Below, in pieces: positions 53,834 through 63,688 of a stretch of DNA of 64,000 bases. The position numbers and the translations under genes are program-made. Source of the DNA: Roseibium litorale (lineage in GTDB: Bacteria > Pseudomonadota > Alphaproteobacteria > Rhizobiales > Stappiaceae); assembly GCF_014842915.1 (NCBI RefSeq), contig NZ_JACYXI010000018.1:1-64000 (forward strand). The letters run 5' to 3'. The first letter of the stretch is position 1; each line of letters opens with the position of its first letter. The notes below the pieces were generated by a model that was not told the origin of the DNA, did not search any database, and saw only the letters and a program-made list of their open reading frames with translations.

Positions 53834-55057
53834 ATGAAAGCCGGATTTTTTCTAGCAAAAGCCTTTCTGCTGCTTCCCTTTTTCAACGCAGTTTGTGCTC
53901 AAGAGATCACGCGAACGTCGCCCTCAGAAATTCAGCAGGCCCGATCTGAATGTGAAACTCAACTCTCGCAAACGTGCCTCAAAATGCCGGTCTTGGACAA
54001 AGCAGCACTCGTTGATCGAGGCACACGCTCTTCTCAAAGTCTAAAGCAGGCAGCGATGCGGATCGCCGCGAATGAGAAAAGGCAATCGACAGAGCGGAAA
54101 GACAGCAGCGGCCTCAGTGTCGATCAGCTGCTCGCAATGGGAGACTGGGAAGCCGCCGAAAAACGCGCAAGTGAGTCCTACGGTAATGTCATCGTTGAAT
54201 TTGGAACTCCACGAGGCTCCTTCATCAAACTTATGATCGCTGCCCAGTTGAAGCGCGGCGAGGTTGACCAGGCTCTCAAAGCGGCGGGCAGCCTAAGTCC
54301 CTCCTGGAATGAACGTACTCAAGCCTACCTCATGATTGTCAGGCACCTCGGTGCCAACGAATCTTACTCGGAGCTCCTCACGATCCCTGACATGCTTCAG
54401 AAACCAGACGAAAAAGCAGAGGTGCTGACCGGGATTGTCGAAGTCCTCGTTGCCAAAGGAGAGTTGGAAACAGCGCAAGAAGTGATCGCTTCGATAAGAA
54501 ACCTTAGCCAAACCTCGCCCTATCTGAGTTCTCTTGCAAATCGCTCAATCGTCTCCCTCGCCCAGGGTTATTTCGAGCAGGGTGATCACATGGCTGCCAG
54601 CAACGTCCTACTGGATAGCCATTTCCTTGAGAGCCTTTCCGTCTCTTCCCCTGACACATTCTCCGCTGCGGCACGCTTGCTCCTCGCGCTCGGCGAGATA
54701 CGAACCGTAAGAGAACTAGCCCTGAATGCGAGCAACGCAACGATTAGAGCTGAACATGTTTCAGACAACGATAGAAGTCAGAGGCTCTCTCTCGCAGCTC
54801 GGTTTCTTGTCCGGGCGGGTCTTGAGGCAAAAGGCAACGAGGTTTTTGATGACGCACAGTCGCTCATTCGGTCCGGAGAGCCGGGCGGCAAAGAGGCGTT
54901 TCTCGAATACCACGTGAATAGGATTCTGGCACAGCCTCAGAATACGTCCTCCAGTGACGTTGAAGCCATCAATCAATTCCTGCGCAAGGAAAAGATCCTA
55001 GAACCTGCACTTTTCAAGAAAGTTCAGCCCCTATTGGATTCGGGGCATCTCCAATGA
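53834..55057 (+). CDS. Exported alpha-helical repeat protein, unknown function
   Basis: 407 residues. Signal peptide of about 22 residues (KAFLLLPFFNAVCAQE). The remainder is helical with TPR-like pairs (LMIAAQLKRGEVDQALKAAG; VLVAKGELETAQEVIASIRN; IVSLAQGYFEQGDHMAASNV; LAARFLVRAGLEAKGNEVFD), suggesting a periplasmic scaffold. I recognise no specific family. Its base composition is less GC-rich than that of the flanking genes. Upstream of the ATG the ribosome site is weak. Confidence 0.7.
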   Translation: MKAGFFLAKAFLLLPFFNAVCAQEITRTSPSEIQQARSECETQLSQTCLKMPVLDKAALVDRGTRSSQSLKQAAMRIAANEKRQSTERKDSSGLSVDQLLAMGDWEAAEKRASESYGNVIVEFGTPRGSFIKLMIAAQLKRGEVDQALKAAGSLSPSWNERTQAYLMIVRHLGANESYSELLTIPDMLQKPDEKAEVLTGIVEVLVAKGELETAQEVIASIRNLSQTSPYLSSLANRSIVSLAQGYFEQGDHMAASNVLLDSHFLESLSVSSPDTFSAAARLLLALGEIRTVRELALNASNATIRAEHVSDNDRSQRLSLAARFLVRAGLEAKGNEVFDDAQSLIRSGEPGGKEAFLEYHVNRILAQPQNTSSSDVEAINQFLRKEKILEPALFKKVQPLLDSGHLQ

Positions 55058-55218
55058 AGGGGACATGCGGCATACAGGTGCTGACCTTTGCGGGGAATAG
55101 ACTTGCCCGTCAGGAGCGGAGCAATTTTCACGCTCCTTTAGATTGATGACAGGCCTGTCAGTTCGTCATCAACTCTGTCCTCAGGAGCGTGAGAAACGGG
55201 GTTCCGGCTTCTTTTCCG

Positions 55219-55332
55219 GTTGTCATCCCCTGGCTTGGCGGGAGGACCCATGCCGTTCCGCCTCCTCAAAGAACGGCCTTTCTGCTCTGAAAGGTTACGG
55301 CATGGCTGCCATGGTCAAGCCATGGCAGGACG
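55219..55332. repeat. Intergenic palindromic repeat, family B
   Basis: Second full copy of the family: GGACCCATGCCGTTCCGCCT opening, and the GCCATGG-TCAAG-CCATGGC hairpin followed by AGGACG at its end. Confidence 0.75.
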
Positions 55333-55442
55333 AAGAAGGAGCGGTTTTTCCTTATCACGGACGCAGCGGGACGGAGATCCGGGACCGGTTAGCCGAGGTG
55401 CTTCGATCGATACCCATCTGAAGCGATAACTTTCGGGCTCTC

Positions 55443-55482
55443 CGGTCCCGGATCTCCGCTGCGCTTGCCCGGGAAGACGATG
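55443..55482. repeat. Short palindromic repeat, family C
   Basis: GGTCCCGGATCTCCGCTGCG followed by CTTGCCCGGGAAGACG. Related copies: 30769-30800, 44180-44212 (inside the MITE end) and 61014-61062. Confidence 0.6.
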
Positions 55483-55508
55483 GAGGGTTTCATACCTTTA
55501 TCACCAGA

Positions 55509-55541
55509 CTGGGGCCAGTGTTTCCACCGGCCCCAGGCTCT
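55509..55541 (-). terminator. Terminator of the aldehyde dehydrogenase gene
   Basis: CTGGGGCC (55509-55516) pairs with GGCCCCAG (55529-55536). It lies about 50 bases past the stop of the minus-strand gene. Confidence 0.7.
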
Positions 55542-55584
55542 TTGCATCTTGCTCTTCGCGTCTTACTCTTCGTGTCTGGGAGGA

Positions 55585-57105
55585 TCAGAAGAAGCCGAGT
55601 TTGTTCGGGTTGTAGCTCATCAGGATGTTCTTGGTCTGCTGGTAGTGGTCCAGCATCATCTTGTGAGTCTCGCGGCCGATGCCGGACTGCTTGTAGCCGC
55701 CGAAGGCCGCATGGGCCGGATAGGCATGGTAGTTGTTGACCCACACGCGGCCCGCCTGGATTTCACGGCCGAAACGGTAGCAGGTGTTGGCATCGCGCGA
55801 CCACACGCCGGCACCAAGGCCGTACATAGTGTCATTGGCGATCTGCAGCGCTTCCGCCTCGTCCTTGAAGGTGGTCACGGAGACGACCGGGCCGAAGATC
55901 TCTTCCTGGAAGACACGCATCTTGTTGTGGCCCTTCAGGATGGTCGGCTGGACGTAGAACCCGTTTGCCAGATCCCCGTCGAACAGGGCGGCATCCCCAC
56001 CAACCAGAACTTCCGCGCCTTCTTCGCGGCCGATGTTCAGGTAGCTCAGGATCTTGTCCTGCTGCTGGCGGGAGGCCTGGGCGCCGACCATGGTTTCCAT
56101 GTCGCGCGGGTCGCCCTGCTTGATCGCCTTGACCCGGGCGATCGCCCGCTCGATGAAGGCATCGTAGATGTCTTCCTGGATCAGCGCGCGGCTCGGGCAG
56201 GTGCAGACTTCGCCCTGGTTGAAGGCGAAGAGAACGAAGCCTTCGACGGCCTTGTCGAGGAAAGCGTCATCCTTGGCCATCACGTCGCTGAAGAAGATGT
56301 TCGGGCTCTTGCCGCCCAGCTCCAGCGTGACCGGGATCAGGTTTTCCGTCGCATATTGCATGATCATGCGGCCGGTGGCCGTGGAGCCGGTGAAGGCGAT
56401 CTTGGCAATGCGCGGGCTCTTGGCCAGCGGTGCGCCGACTTCTGCGCCATAGCCATTGATGATGTTCAGCACACCGGCCGGCAGCAGATCGCCGATCAGC
56501 TCGGCCAGAACCATGATGGCAGCCGGGGTCTGTTCCGCAGGCTTCAGCACAACGCAGTTACCGGCAGCCAGGGCCGGTGCCAGCTTCCACGCAGCCATCA
56601 GCAGCGGGAAGTTCCAGGGAATGATCTGGCCGACAACGCCCAGCGGCTCGTGGAAGTGATAGGCGATGGTGTCGCCATCAATCTCGCTCATCGTGCCTTC
56701 CTGGGCCCGCAGCACACCCGCATAGTAGCGGAAATGGTCGGACGACAGCGGCACGTCGGCAGCAGTGGTTTCGCGGATCGGCTTGCCGTTGTCCCAGGTC
56801 TCGCAACGGGCCAGGAGATCGAGATTGGCGTCGATCACATCGGCGATCTTCAGGAGAATGTTGGAGCGCTCGGCTGCGGACGTGCGGCCCCAGGCATCCT
56901 TTGCGGCATGGGCTGCATCCAGCGCCAGCTCAACATCGGCTGCATCCGACCGGGCCACTTCGCAGATCTTTGCGCCGGTGATCGGCGTGATATTGTCAAA
57001 ATAGACGCCATTGACTGGCGCGACGAACTTGCCGCCGATGAAGTTGTCATAGCGGGTCTTGAACGGCGACGTGTATTCGCGCGCAATCTGGGTCATTTGG
57101 TTCAT
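55585..57105 (-). CDS. NAD-dependent aldehyde dehydrogenase (AcoD/ExaC-like)
   Basis: 506 residues. The catalytic Cys is near residue 301 in [11 protein letters not shown], the general-base Glu in LELGGKSP, and the NAD-binding turn in [11 protein letters not shown]. The C-terminus [14 protein letters not shown] is diagnostic of the acetaldehyde/AldB-ExaC group. It oxidises acetaldehyde and other short aldehydes to acids. A very strong AGGAGG lies before the ATG. Divergence is not involved: the GAF-Fis regulator lies immediately upstream on the same strand. Confidence 0.94.
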   Translation of the reverse strand: MNQMTQIAREYTSPFKTRYDNFIGGKFVAPVNGVYFDNITPITGAKICEVARSDAADVELALDAAHAAKDAWGRTSAAERSNILLKIADVIDANLDLLARCETWDNGKPIRETTAADVPLSSDHFRYYAGVLRAQEGTMSEIDGDTIAYHFHEPLGVVGQIIPWNFPLLMAAWKLAPALAAGNCVVLKPAEQTPAAIMVLAELIGDLLPAGVLNIINGYGAEVGAPLAKSPRIAKIAFTGSTATGRMIMQYATENLIPVTLELGGKSPNIFFSDVMAKDDAFLDKAVEGFVLFAFNQGEVCTCPSRALIQEDIYDAFIERAIARVKAIKQGDPRDMETMVGAQASRQQQDKILSYLNIGREEGAEVLVGGDAALFDGDLANGFYVQPTILKGHNKMRVFQEEIFGPVVSVTTFKDEAEALQIANDTMYGLGAGVWSRDANTCYRFGREIQAGRVWVNNYHAYPAHAAFGGYKQSGIGRETHKMMLDHYQQTKNILMSYNPNKLGFF

Positions 57106-57237
57106 GATAGTCCTCCTCTGAAGTTCCGGCCTCCACCAGATCTTCAGAGGCTGCTTGAAACGGCGGCCCGCGTCATCCCGCCCTCAAGCATCCGTCAGGG
57201 GCACCTGTCCCAGAAGCGAGACAGGTCCGACCGGATT

Positions 57238-58191
57238 TCAGTGCATGCCCAGCCGTTTCATCCGCCGGTAGAGGGTTGCCCGCCCGACGCCGAGGGTGCG
57301 GGCTGCTTCGGAGACATTGCCGCCTGCCCGCGCCAGCGCCCGGTTGACCGCCGCCCGCTCCGCCTTGTCGAAGCCGCCAGCCGCCTCGTCCCGCCCGAAG
57401 AGATCTGAGGCGGGCACCGGTGTCACCGGGCCGGAGGGTGCCAGCCGGAAGGTCTTGCGTGCGCCACGCGTTGCCCCAAGCAGAATGTCGTCCTGATCGA
57501 CCGCCAGCAGCATGGCCGCTTCACTGTCGTCGGTGCTGGCGGCGATGATCCGGGCCCTGGGAAACGCTGCCCGGAACGTGTCCGCCTCGATCTGCCGGGC
57601 GGTCTGCGTCACCATGGCGGCAATCAGCTGGTTGAAGGCGACAGTCTGGTCGGCGCGTGCGGAAGAGACATCCAATGCTCCGATCAGCTCGCCCTCCGCG
57701 CCGAAGATCGGCGCGTCCATGCAGCTCATGCCAGTGTTGCGGGCGTGGAAATGCTCGTCGCGGTGAATGACGACCCGGCGGCTTTCCGCAATGCAGGTGC
57801 CGATGCCGTTGGTGCCTTCCGAGGCTTCGGACCAATTGGCGCCGGGCGCAAGGCCCCAGGCTTCAAACGCTGCCGCGTCGCCGCCGGCCATGCGCGCATC
57901 CAGCACCACACCTTCCGCATCGCTCAAAAGCACGCCGCAGCCGGCGCTGCCGACAAGCAGAAACAGGGCATCCAGCTTCGGCGCTGCCACGCGCAGCATG
58001 GCGTCCATCCGCTCGCGGCGCTGCGCCAGAACCGCATCCGTGATCCGCTCCAGCCGGCGGCTCTGGGCAGGGTCCAGGCCGTGGTGATCCAGCGACCGGC
58101 GCCAGGATGCCGCAAGACGCGATTGCGCGGCAGCACTCGGGTGGCTGGCGACTTCCACCACCCGGTCCACATGACGAGATTTCATAGCCAA
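57238..58191 (-). CDS. GAF-Fis regulator, AcoR-like but lacking the AAA+ domain
   Basis: 317 residues. The N-terminal half follows the AcoR/DhaR sensor: SRLAASWRRSLDHHGLDPAQ, a GAF domain (GCGVLLSDAEGVVLDARM; SEASEGTNGIGTCIAESRRV; MDAPIFGAEGELIGALDV) and a C-terminal Fis-type HTH (NRALARAGGNVSEAARTLGV). The sigma-54 AAA+ module (GAFTGA, Walker motifs) normally lying between them is absent, replaced by about 60 residues. A ribosome site GGGAGGA is better spaced for the TTG at 58191 than for the ATG at 58185. Immediately upstream of the aldehyde dehydrogenase gene, its probable target. Confidence 0.88.
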   Translation of the reverse strand: MAMKSRHVDRVVEVASHPSAAAQSRLAASWRRSLDHHGLDPAQSRRLERITDAVLAQRRERMDAMLRVAAPKLDALFLLVGSAGCGVLLSDAEGVVLDARMAGGDAAAFEAWGLAPGANWSEASEGTNGIGTCIAESRRVVIHRDEHFHARNTGMSCMDAPIFGAEGELIGALDVSSARADQTVAFNQLIAAMVTQTARQIEADTFRAAFPRARIIAASTDDSEAAMLLAVDQDDILLGATRGARKTFRLAPSGPVTPVPASDLFGRDEAAGGFDKAERAAVNRALARAGGNVSEAARTLGVGRATLYRRMKRLGMH

Positions 58192-58314
58192 ACCGATATC
58201 CTCCCGGAGAGCCTCCCAGTCTCCAATGCCATGCTATCGGACTTGCCGGCTTACGGAAAGACCGGGGTAACCGGACATGGCGGTGTAGGCCTCCAAGAGC
58301 GTTTAGAGCCTGCC

Positions 58315-58453
58315 GCCCATCTTTCGAGACGCAGCTTCGCTGCTCCTCATGATGAGGTATCATGTTGAAAACGTGCAGGAAAATGGGACCAAACACTCTC
58401 CCTCATGCTAAGGAGCCCGGCGAATGCCGGACGTCTCGAAGGGAAGGATGGGC
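58315..58453. repeat. Inverted-repeat intergenic element
   Basis: GCCCATCTTTCGAGACGCAG near the left end matches, in reverse complement, the right end CGTCTCGAAGGGAAGGATGGGC with small gaps, and CTCATGATGAGG sits inside. A half copy of the same end (CCCATCCTTCGAGACG) is at 31764-31780. Non-coding; 58192-58628 otherwise holds nothing I can support. Confidence 0.6.
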
Positions 58454-58628
58454 CGCTTGCTGAAGCCCCGTTTGATCCAGGGAGGTGAAGGTCCAACGTT
58501 CCGTTGCTCATATGCGATGCACTGCTTTGCGAGCCAGGCGGCAGCGTGCCGAACCGCCCGTGTATCGGGATCTGGCATTGAACCGGACACAGCCCTCTCG
58601 AAAGAGAAGCCGCCGCACTGCCGCTTTC

Positions 58629-58976
58629 TCACCCGCCATGCAGGCTGCGGCTGTCCTCGGGGGCCTCGTCGCGCTCGGTCATGCCATAGTCGCGGATGAC
58701 GCCTGCGACCCGCAGGCGGTAGTCCTTGAAGAAGACGTTGCGCCCCGCCGTCTGCGCCTTGCGGTGGGCCATCACCTTCCGCCACTCCGCCAGCGCCGCC
58801 TCGTCCCGGAACACGGAGAGCGAGAGCAGCTTGTCCGGATTGGTCAGGCTCTGAAAGCGCTCGACGGAGATGAACCCGTCGATCCCCTCCAGCACCGGCT
58901 TCAGGTTTGCTGCCATCTCCAGATAGGCCGCCTTGTGCTCCGCATGGGGCATCACTTCAAAGATCACCGCAATCAT
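58629..58976 (-). CDS. Antibiotic biosynthesis monooxygenase-type (ABM) protein
   Basis: 115 residues with the ferredoxin-like ABM fold: MIAVIFEVMPHAEHKAAYLE, LEGIDGFISVERFQSLTNPD, LLSLSVFRDEAALAEWRKV and MAHRKAQTAGR with the conserved His. Small cytoplasmic heme- or quinone-type monooxygenases belong here; substrate unknown. It begins only 16 bases after the stop of the SIR2 gene on the same strand, with its own AAGGAAA site, so its transcription could now come from the SIR2 promoter. Confidence 0.85.
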   Translation of the reverse strand: MIAVIFEVMPHAEHKAAYLEMAANLKPVLEGIDGFISVERFQSLTNPDKLLSLSVFRDEAALAEWRKVMAHRKAQTAGRNVFFKDYRLRVAGVIRDYGMTERDEAPEDSRSLHGG

Positions 58977-58992
58977 GGGGTTTCCTTTTTCT

Positions 58993-60774
58993 CTACCACG
59001 ACATGCGGCTCGCTACGCGTTGAAAGTTCTGCATAGACAGATCAAAGAATTCGCTATCTGATTTCGCAAAACCTGACTGTAGTATAGAGTTCCTGATTGG
59101 TTCAGCCTGAATCTCATTAACAAGTCGATCTTTAATCGACGAATTCCATCCTATGCGCCCAACCGGCATCCATACCCAACTATTGTAAGGTTGACCTTTG
59201 AGCGCTTCTTGCATTTCGTTTTTACTCTCGTGCTCAACGTGCGCCAGAGAACCGAGTAGCTCAAGACGCCCAAAGAGCAACTCAAAGTCGGAAACTAACC
59301 CTATAAAGTTTCGGCTCCATTCACTGAAAATAGCCAGTAGGTGATCATTAAGCGGGGTCTTGCGCCTATCAAGTCCCTCAATGTGTCGCCATATGTCCGT
59401 CCCAGAGCCTTTCCAAGCAGAAAGGAAAACAGCTTCGACCGCCCGTACCGGCTCTCGGTATTCACGATGAACAATTGTATCAAAAACCTGATGCAACGTA
59501 CTCCATCGTCCAGCTCGCAATAGTCCCAGAGCATAGCCAGTAAAGACAAGAACCGCCGGATATGATCTCAGATTAACAAAAGTGGTAAGACCACTACCGA
59601 CCTTCTCCGCATGCGCATAGAGGCCACAAACAACGTCCTGAACCAGCGACAATTCAGCGTCATTTCCCCACCTGCCAAGCACCCCTGCCATACTCGCGAG
59701 TCCTTCAGTTACCGATTCATACTTGCTGACTCGTTCCCGGAATATCAACGGATCCCACTTATCCGGCAACGTAAACTCCGAGGAATCGAGCTTTTCGAAC
59801 AGGCGGTTAGTTTCTTCAGTGAACAGCTCGTCGAGCTGAATTCGATGCTCCTGCCTTGCTAGAAAACGCTTGGCGCTGTTGACCAATAGTTCAATGCTGA
59901 GCGGGTTCTGCCTCTGGCTTTGCTCAAGAGTCTCGACGCGCTGCTTCAGCGAAGAAAAAAAGCTATCTGCGTCGGTAATAGGCAGGATTCGAGCCCGACG
60001 ATGGTCGACAAGCTCTTTTGCTCCATCGCCTAGATTGCCTCGTGCCGCCCAAAACATGGAATATCGACGGTTCGGCGCTCGCAGAAACGCTGCGCGCAAC
60101 GCATGATCCCATTCACCAGACCAACCACATAGGATTAGCCCGTGTTCATCAAGAATGCGGTCGAGGAGCGCATCATATAGTTCTGGATAACCACTTAACT
60201 CTGACTCAGTATTTAGAATACGTGCATCCTTATAGTCCCCATGCAACTTCAAAATATAACAAGCGCTATGCGTAATAGGTTCTGCACCAGCAAGCGCGTC
60301 GACAGAAGAAACCACAGTGGGCTCTACACCACGTTCGCGCAGCGCGTTTTCCATAAGTCTGTCAAAATTGGTCGTAAGGATCACACGAATGTATCCCCCC
60401 CGCACCAGATCCGCGATTGCGTTGTGAGCCAACGTTGGGACTTTTCGTCCTTCCTTCCGATCCTCCTCGGTCGGTTCGATATAACTATGAAGGATCGAGC
60501 GGCGCTCTTCCGGCGAGGTCGCCAGCTCCTCAAGTAGGCTAGAGTAACTCGGCGTCTCGCCCGTCTTGCCTTTAAACCAAGCAGCCCAGTCGGTCTGCTC
60601 CTCGACACCCTGCGCTATTGCCACGCGCCTCACTAGATCTAGCGTAATTTCCCAACCCGTTGGGATGTCGGCAGCGCGAGAGAGTCCAGAACCGACAAGC
60701 AACGCATATACGCCCTTGTTCTCGTACATAGAGAAGGCGAGTTGTGTTAGATGATCTCCTAATAACAACGACAT
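58993..60774 (-). CDS. SIR2-family protein, probable defence gene
   Basis: 593 residues, AT-rich. The N-terminal SIR2 fold shows LLVGSGLSRAADIPTGW (28-41; GAGxSxxSGIP motif), ILTTNFDRLM (132-141; TxNxD) and YILKLHGDYK (catalytic His near 179; HG motif), followed by a LCGWSGEWDHAL strand. The other 330 residues are helical with no domain I recognise. SIR2 domains with helical tails are NADases in several phage-defence systems (DSR, Thoeris, and others) and act by NAD depletion; that role here is inference. GGAG lies seven bases before the chosen ATG. It stands alone and borders the ABM gene and a repeat-rich stretch. Confidence 0.85.
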   Translation of the reverse strand: MSLLLGDHLTQLAFSMYENKGVYALLVGSGLSRAADIPTGWEITLDLVRRVAIAQGVEEQTDWAAWFKGKTGETPSYSSLLEELATSPEERRSILHSYIEPTEEDRKEGRKVPTLAHNAIADLVRGGYIRVILTTNFDRLMENALRERGVEPTVVSSVDALAGAEPITHSACYILKLHGDYKDARILNTESELSGYPELYDALLDRILDEHGLILCGWSGEWDHALRAAFLRAPNRRYSMFWAARGNLGDGAKELVDHRRARILPITDADSFFSSLKQRVETLEQSQRQNPLSIELLVNSAKRFLARQEHRIQLDELFTEETNRLFEKLDSSEFTLPDKWDPLIFRERVSKYESVTEGLASMAGVLGRWGNDAELSLVQDVVCGLYAHAEKVGSGLTTFVNLRSYPAVLVFTGYALGLLRAGRWSTLHQVFDTIVHREYREPVRAVEAVFLSAWKGSGTDIWRHIEGLDRRKTPLNDHLLAIFSEWSRNFIGLVSDFELLFGRLELLGSLAHVEHESKNEMQEALKGQPYNSWVWMPVGRIGWNSSIKDRLVNEIQAEPIRNSILQSGFAKSDSEFFDLSMQNFQRVASRMSW

Positions 60775-61100
60775 GAAATATCTCCAAAAATTCAAAAGCT
60801 AAATTTAACATAACCTTGTCGCTGACCCAGAAATAAATATCGTTTGACTATTGGTACTCGATTTGGCGCATTCGAGACAGAATTTGCAAACTCTGATGCA
60901 CATCGCAAGAAAACAATCCTACATCGTCACTCAAACCATGCATAGCGGCGACCAGGAGCCGCTGCCCAGCAAGCACTCGCTTTCTTTTAACTGAAGATTA
61001 AAACCTAACGGCTCACCGGTCCCGGATCTCTGGCGTACGCCTTCGTCCGGGAAGACGATGCAGATGGCCCGCCTGCGCAAAAGGGTCGGCAGCCCTCTCC

Positions 61101-61214
61101 TCCGTCATTGCAGCACTTGATGCTGCAATCCCTGCCGAGACCTTTCCAAACGGAGAAGCCCTGGTTCAGGAGAGGGAACGGCATGGCTGCCATGGTCAAG
61201 ACATGGCAGGACGG
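61101..61214. repeat. Intergenic palindromic repeat, family B
   Basis: Third copy; the inverted repeat TTGCAGCACTTGATGCTGCAA opens it and GGCATGGCTGCCATGGTCAA with CATGGCAGGACGG closes it. The hairpin has one change (AAGACATGG). Confidence 0.7.
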
Positions 61215-61289
61215 CGTGGGGAGAGGTTGGTGGGTCTCTCGACGGGATCAGGGATGCTTTCCTCGCAATCCCGAGCAGGACGGCTGGCT

Positions 61290-61445
61290 CCCATCTCCCC
61301 CCTTGCGGGGGAGATGTCTCCGTCAGGAGACAGAGGGGGGGGGGGGGTAGCGGCCTCCGGGAGCACCGCAGGCTGGATGAGTGTGCCGAAGCATTACCCC
61401 CCTCTGTCAGCTAAAGCTGACATCTCCCCCGCAAGGGGGGAGACA
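61290..61445. repeat. Complete palindromic repeat, family A, with a G13 run
   Basis: Left half CATCTCCCCCCTTGCGGGGG with GAGATGTCTCCGTCAGGAG; right half CCCCCCTCTGTCAGCTAAAG with CTGACATCTCCCCCGCAAGG. The halves are inverted relative to each other around about 55 bases. The left half ends in 13 consecutive G residues (61335-61347), a likely length-variable tract. Confidence 0.8.
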
Positions 61446-61525
61446 GGTGTATGCCGAACCGGTGTCGTGCCAACAAGATCTCTGCTCCCGGCACAAGGCC
61501 GGGACAGTATTGCGGCGGCTAGATC

Positions 61526-63688
61526 TCAACCTGCGGTCTTCGCCTTGAATTCAATCCGGCGGCGGTGCAGCACCGGTTCGGTGTAGCCGTTGGGCTGCGC
61601 GGTGCCTTTGAAGACCAGGTCGCAGGCGGCCTGGAAGCCGATGGAGGCGTCGAAGTCTGCCGCCATCGGGCGGTAGGCCGGGTCGCCTTCGTTCTGCTTG
61701 TCCACCAGAGCGGCCATACGCTTCATGGTTTCCATCACTTGCGCTTGCGTGCAGACCCCGTGGCGCAGCCAGTTGGCGATGTGCTGGGAGGAAATGCGCA
61801 AGGTGGCGCGGTCTTCCATCAGGCCGACATTGTTGATGTCCGGCACCTTGGAGCATCCGACGCCCTGCTCCACCCAGCGGACGACATAGCCGAGGATGCC
61901 TTGCGCATTGTTGTCCAGCTCCGCCTGGATATCTTCCGCAGACCAGTTCGGCCGGGTGGCGACCGGAATGGACAGGATATCGTCCAGCTTCGCGGGTGTA
62001 CGGGTCTTCAATTCGCCCTGGCGCTTGGCCACATTGACCTTGTGGTAGTGCAGCGCATGAAGGGTGGCTGCGGTCGGGGACGGAACCCAGGCCGTGTTCG
62101 CACCGGCCTGCGGGTGGCCGATCTTCTGCTCCAGCATGGCCTGCATCAGGTCGGGCATGGCCCACATGCCCTTGCCGATCTGGGCGTGGCCCGGCAGGCC
62201 GCAGGCGAGACCCACGTCGACGTTGTTGTTCTCATAGGCGCCGATCCAGCTGGCGGCCTTCATGTCGCCCTTGCGGATCATCGGGCCTGCTTCCATGGAG
62301 GTGTGCATCTCGTCGCCGGTGCGGTCCAGGAAGCCGGTGTTGATGAAGAACACCCGGTCCTTGGCAGCGCGGATGCACTCCTTCAGGTTCACCGTGGTAC
62401 GGCGTTCCTCATCCATGATGCCCATCTTGAGGGTGTTGCGGGCCATGCCAAGGGCATCCTCGATCCGGTCGAACAGCTCGGAGGCAAAGGCGACTTCTTC
62501 CGGGCCGTGCATCTTCGGCTTGACGATATAGACCGATCCGGCGCGGGAATTCAGATGTCTGCCGTTCGGGCCAACGTCATGCAGACCGATCAGGGCGGTG
62601 ATCATGCCGTCGAGAATGCCTTCGGGCACTTCGTTACCGTCCTGGTCCAGCACCGCGTCGATGGTCATCAGATGGCCGACGTTACGCACGAGCAGCAGCG
62701 AGCGGCCATGGAGCGTCAGGGCAGAACCGTCCGGCGCGGTGTAGACCCGGTCGCCGTTCATGCGGCGGGTCATGGTCTTGCCGCCCTTCTCGAAGGTCTC
62801 TTCCAGATCGCCCTTCAAAAGACCCAGCCAGTTGGAATAGACCACCACCTTGTCATCCGCATCGACGGCGGCAACGGAGTCCTCGCAGTCCATGATGGTG
62901 GACATGGCCGATTCCAGAACCACGTCGGCGATATGCGCCTTGTCGGTCTTGCCGATCGGGTGGCTGGCGTCGATCAGGATATCGAGGTGCAGGCCGTTCT
63001 TGGACAGGAGAACGGAGGCCGGAATTGCCGCGTCGCCGGTGTAGCCCGCGAACTGGGAAGCCTCCCCCAGAACCGTGGAGCCGGAACCAGTGGCGAGCGT
63101 CAGAACGCCGCCCTCAATGCTCAAGCCGGTAACATCCGACCAGGAGCCGCTGGCGAGCGGGGCTGCCTCATCCAGAACCTTGCGCGCATAGGCGATGACC
63201 TCCGCGCCGCGGGCCGGGTCAAAGCCGCCGCCAGCCGGCTTGGTGCCCATGGCGTCGGTGCCATAGAGCGCATCGTAAAGCGAACCCCAGCGGGCATTGG
63301 CGGCATTCAGCGCGTAACGGGCGTTCATGACCGGCACGACCAGCTGGGCGCCGGCGACCTGGCCGATTTCCGGATCGACATTCTCAGTCCCGACCGTGAA
63401 GTCTTCGCCTTCCGGCACCAGATAGCCGATCTCGGTCAGAAAGGCCTTGTAGGCACCAAGGTCCGGAGCCCCCGGCTGGGCCTGATGCCAGGCATCGATC
63501 TTGGATTGCAGCTCATCGCGCTTGGCCAGAAGGGCGCGGTTCTTCGGTGCCAGATCATGCACGATCTTCGACAGCTCTTGCCAGAACCGATCCTTATCCA
63601 CGCCTGTGCCCGGCAAGGCCTGATCATTGACGAAGTCATAGAGGTTGCTGGCAACCTTCAGGCCAAAGGCGTCGATACGGCTGGTCAT
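61526..63688 (-). CDS. glcB: Malate synthase G
   Basis: 720 residues. Condenses glyoxylate with acetyl-CoA to malate in the glyoxylate and glycolate pathways. Long blocks are typical of the G isoform: [80 protein letters not shown]. Catalytic Arg, Glu (MDEERR) and Asp residues are in the expected places. CAGGAGATA lies before the ATG. Together with MutAB it gives routes for C2 and propionyl-CoA-derived carbon. Monocistronic as far as the window shows. Confidence 0.97.
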   Translation of the reverse strand: MTSRIDAFGLKVASNLYDFVNDQALPGTGVDKDRFWQELSKIVHDLAPKNRALLAKRDELQSKIDAWHQAQPGAPDLGAYKAFLTEIGYLVPEGEDFTVGTENVDPEIGQVAGAQLVVPVMNARYALNAANARWGSLYDALYGTDAMGTKPAGGGFDPARGAEVIAYARKVLDEAAPLASGSWSDVTGLSIEGGVLTLATGSGSTVLGEASQFAGYTGDAAIPASVLLSKNGLHLDILIDASHPIGKTDKAHIADVVLESAMSTIMDCEDSVAAVDADDKVVVYSNWLGLLKGDLEETFEKGGKTMTRRMNGDRVYTAPDGSALTLHGRSLLLVRNVGHLMTIDAVLDQDGNEVPEGILDGMITALIGLHDVGPNGRHLNSRAGSVYIVKPKMHGPEEVAFASELFDRIEDALGMARNTLKMGIMDEERRTTVNLKECIRAAKDRVFFINTGFLDRTGDEMHTSMEAGPMIRKGDMKAASWIGAYENNNVDVGLACGLPGHAQIGKGMWAMPDLMQAMLEQKIGHPQAGANTAWVPSPTAATLHALHYHKVNVAKRQGELKTRTPAKLDDILSIPVATRPNWSAEDIQAELDNNAQGILGYVVRWVEQGVGCSKVPDINNVGLMEDRATLRISSQHIANWLRHGVCTQAQVMETMKRMAALVDKQNEGDPAYRPMAADFDASIGFQAACDLVFKGTAQPNGYTEPVLHRRRIEFKAKTAG

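Larger units (their letters stand above)
55058..55584. other. 527-base intergenic region, mostly repeats
   Basis: Contains a family B repeat (55219-55332), a family C element (55443-55482), a diverged copy of the recurrent 16-base motif and a terminator of the aldehyde dehydrogenase gene. No coding sequence seen. Confidence 0.6.
60775..61525. other. 751-base intergenic region, repeat cluster
   Basis: AT-rich promoter-like DNA for the SIR2 gene at 60780-60860, then a family C copy (61014-61062), family B copy (61101-61214) and a complete family A element (61290-61445). No gene. Confidence 0.6.
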
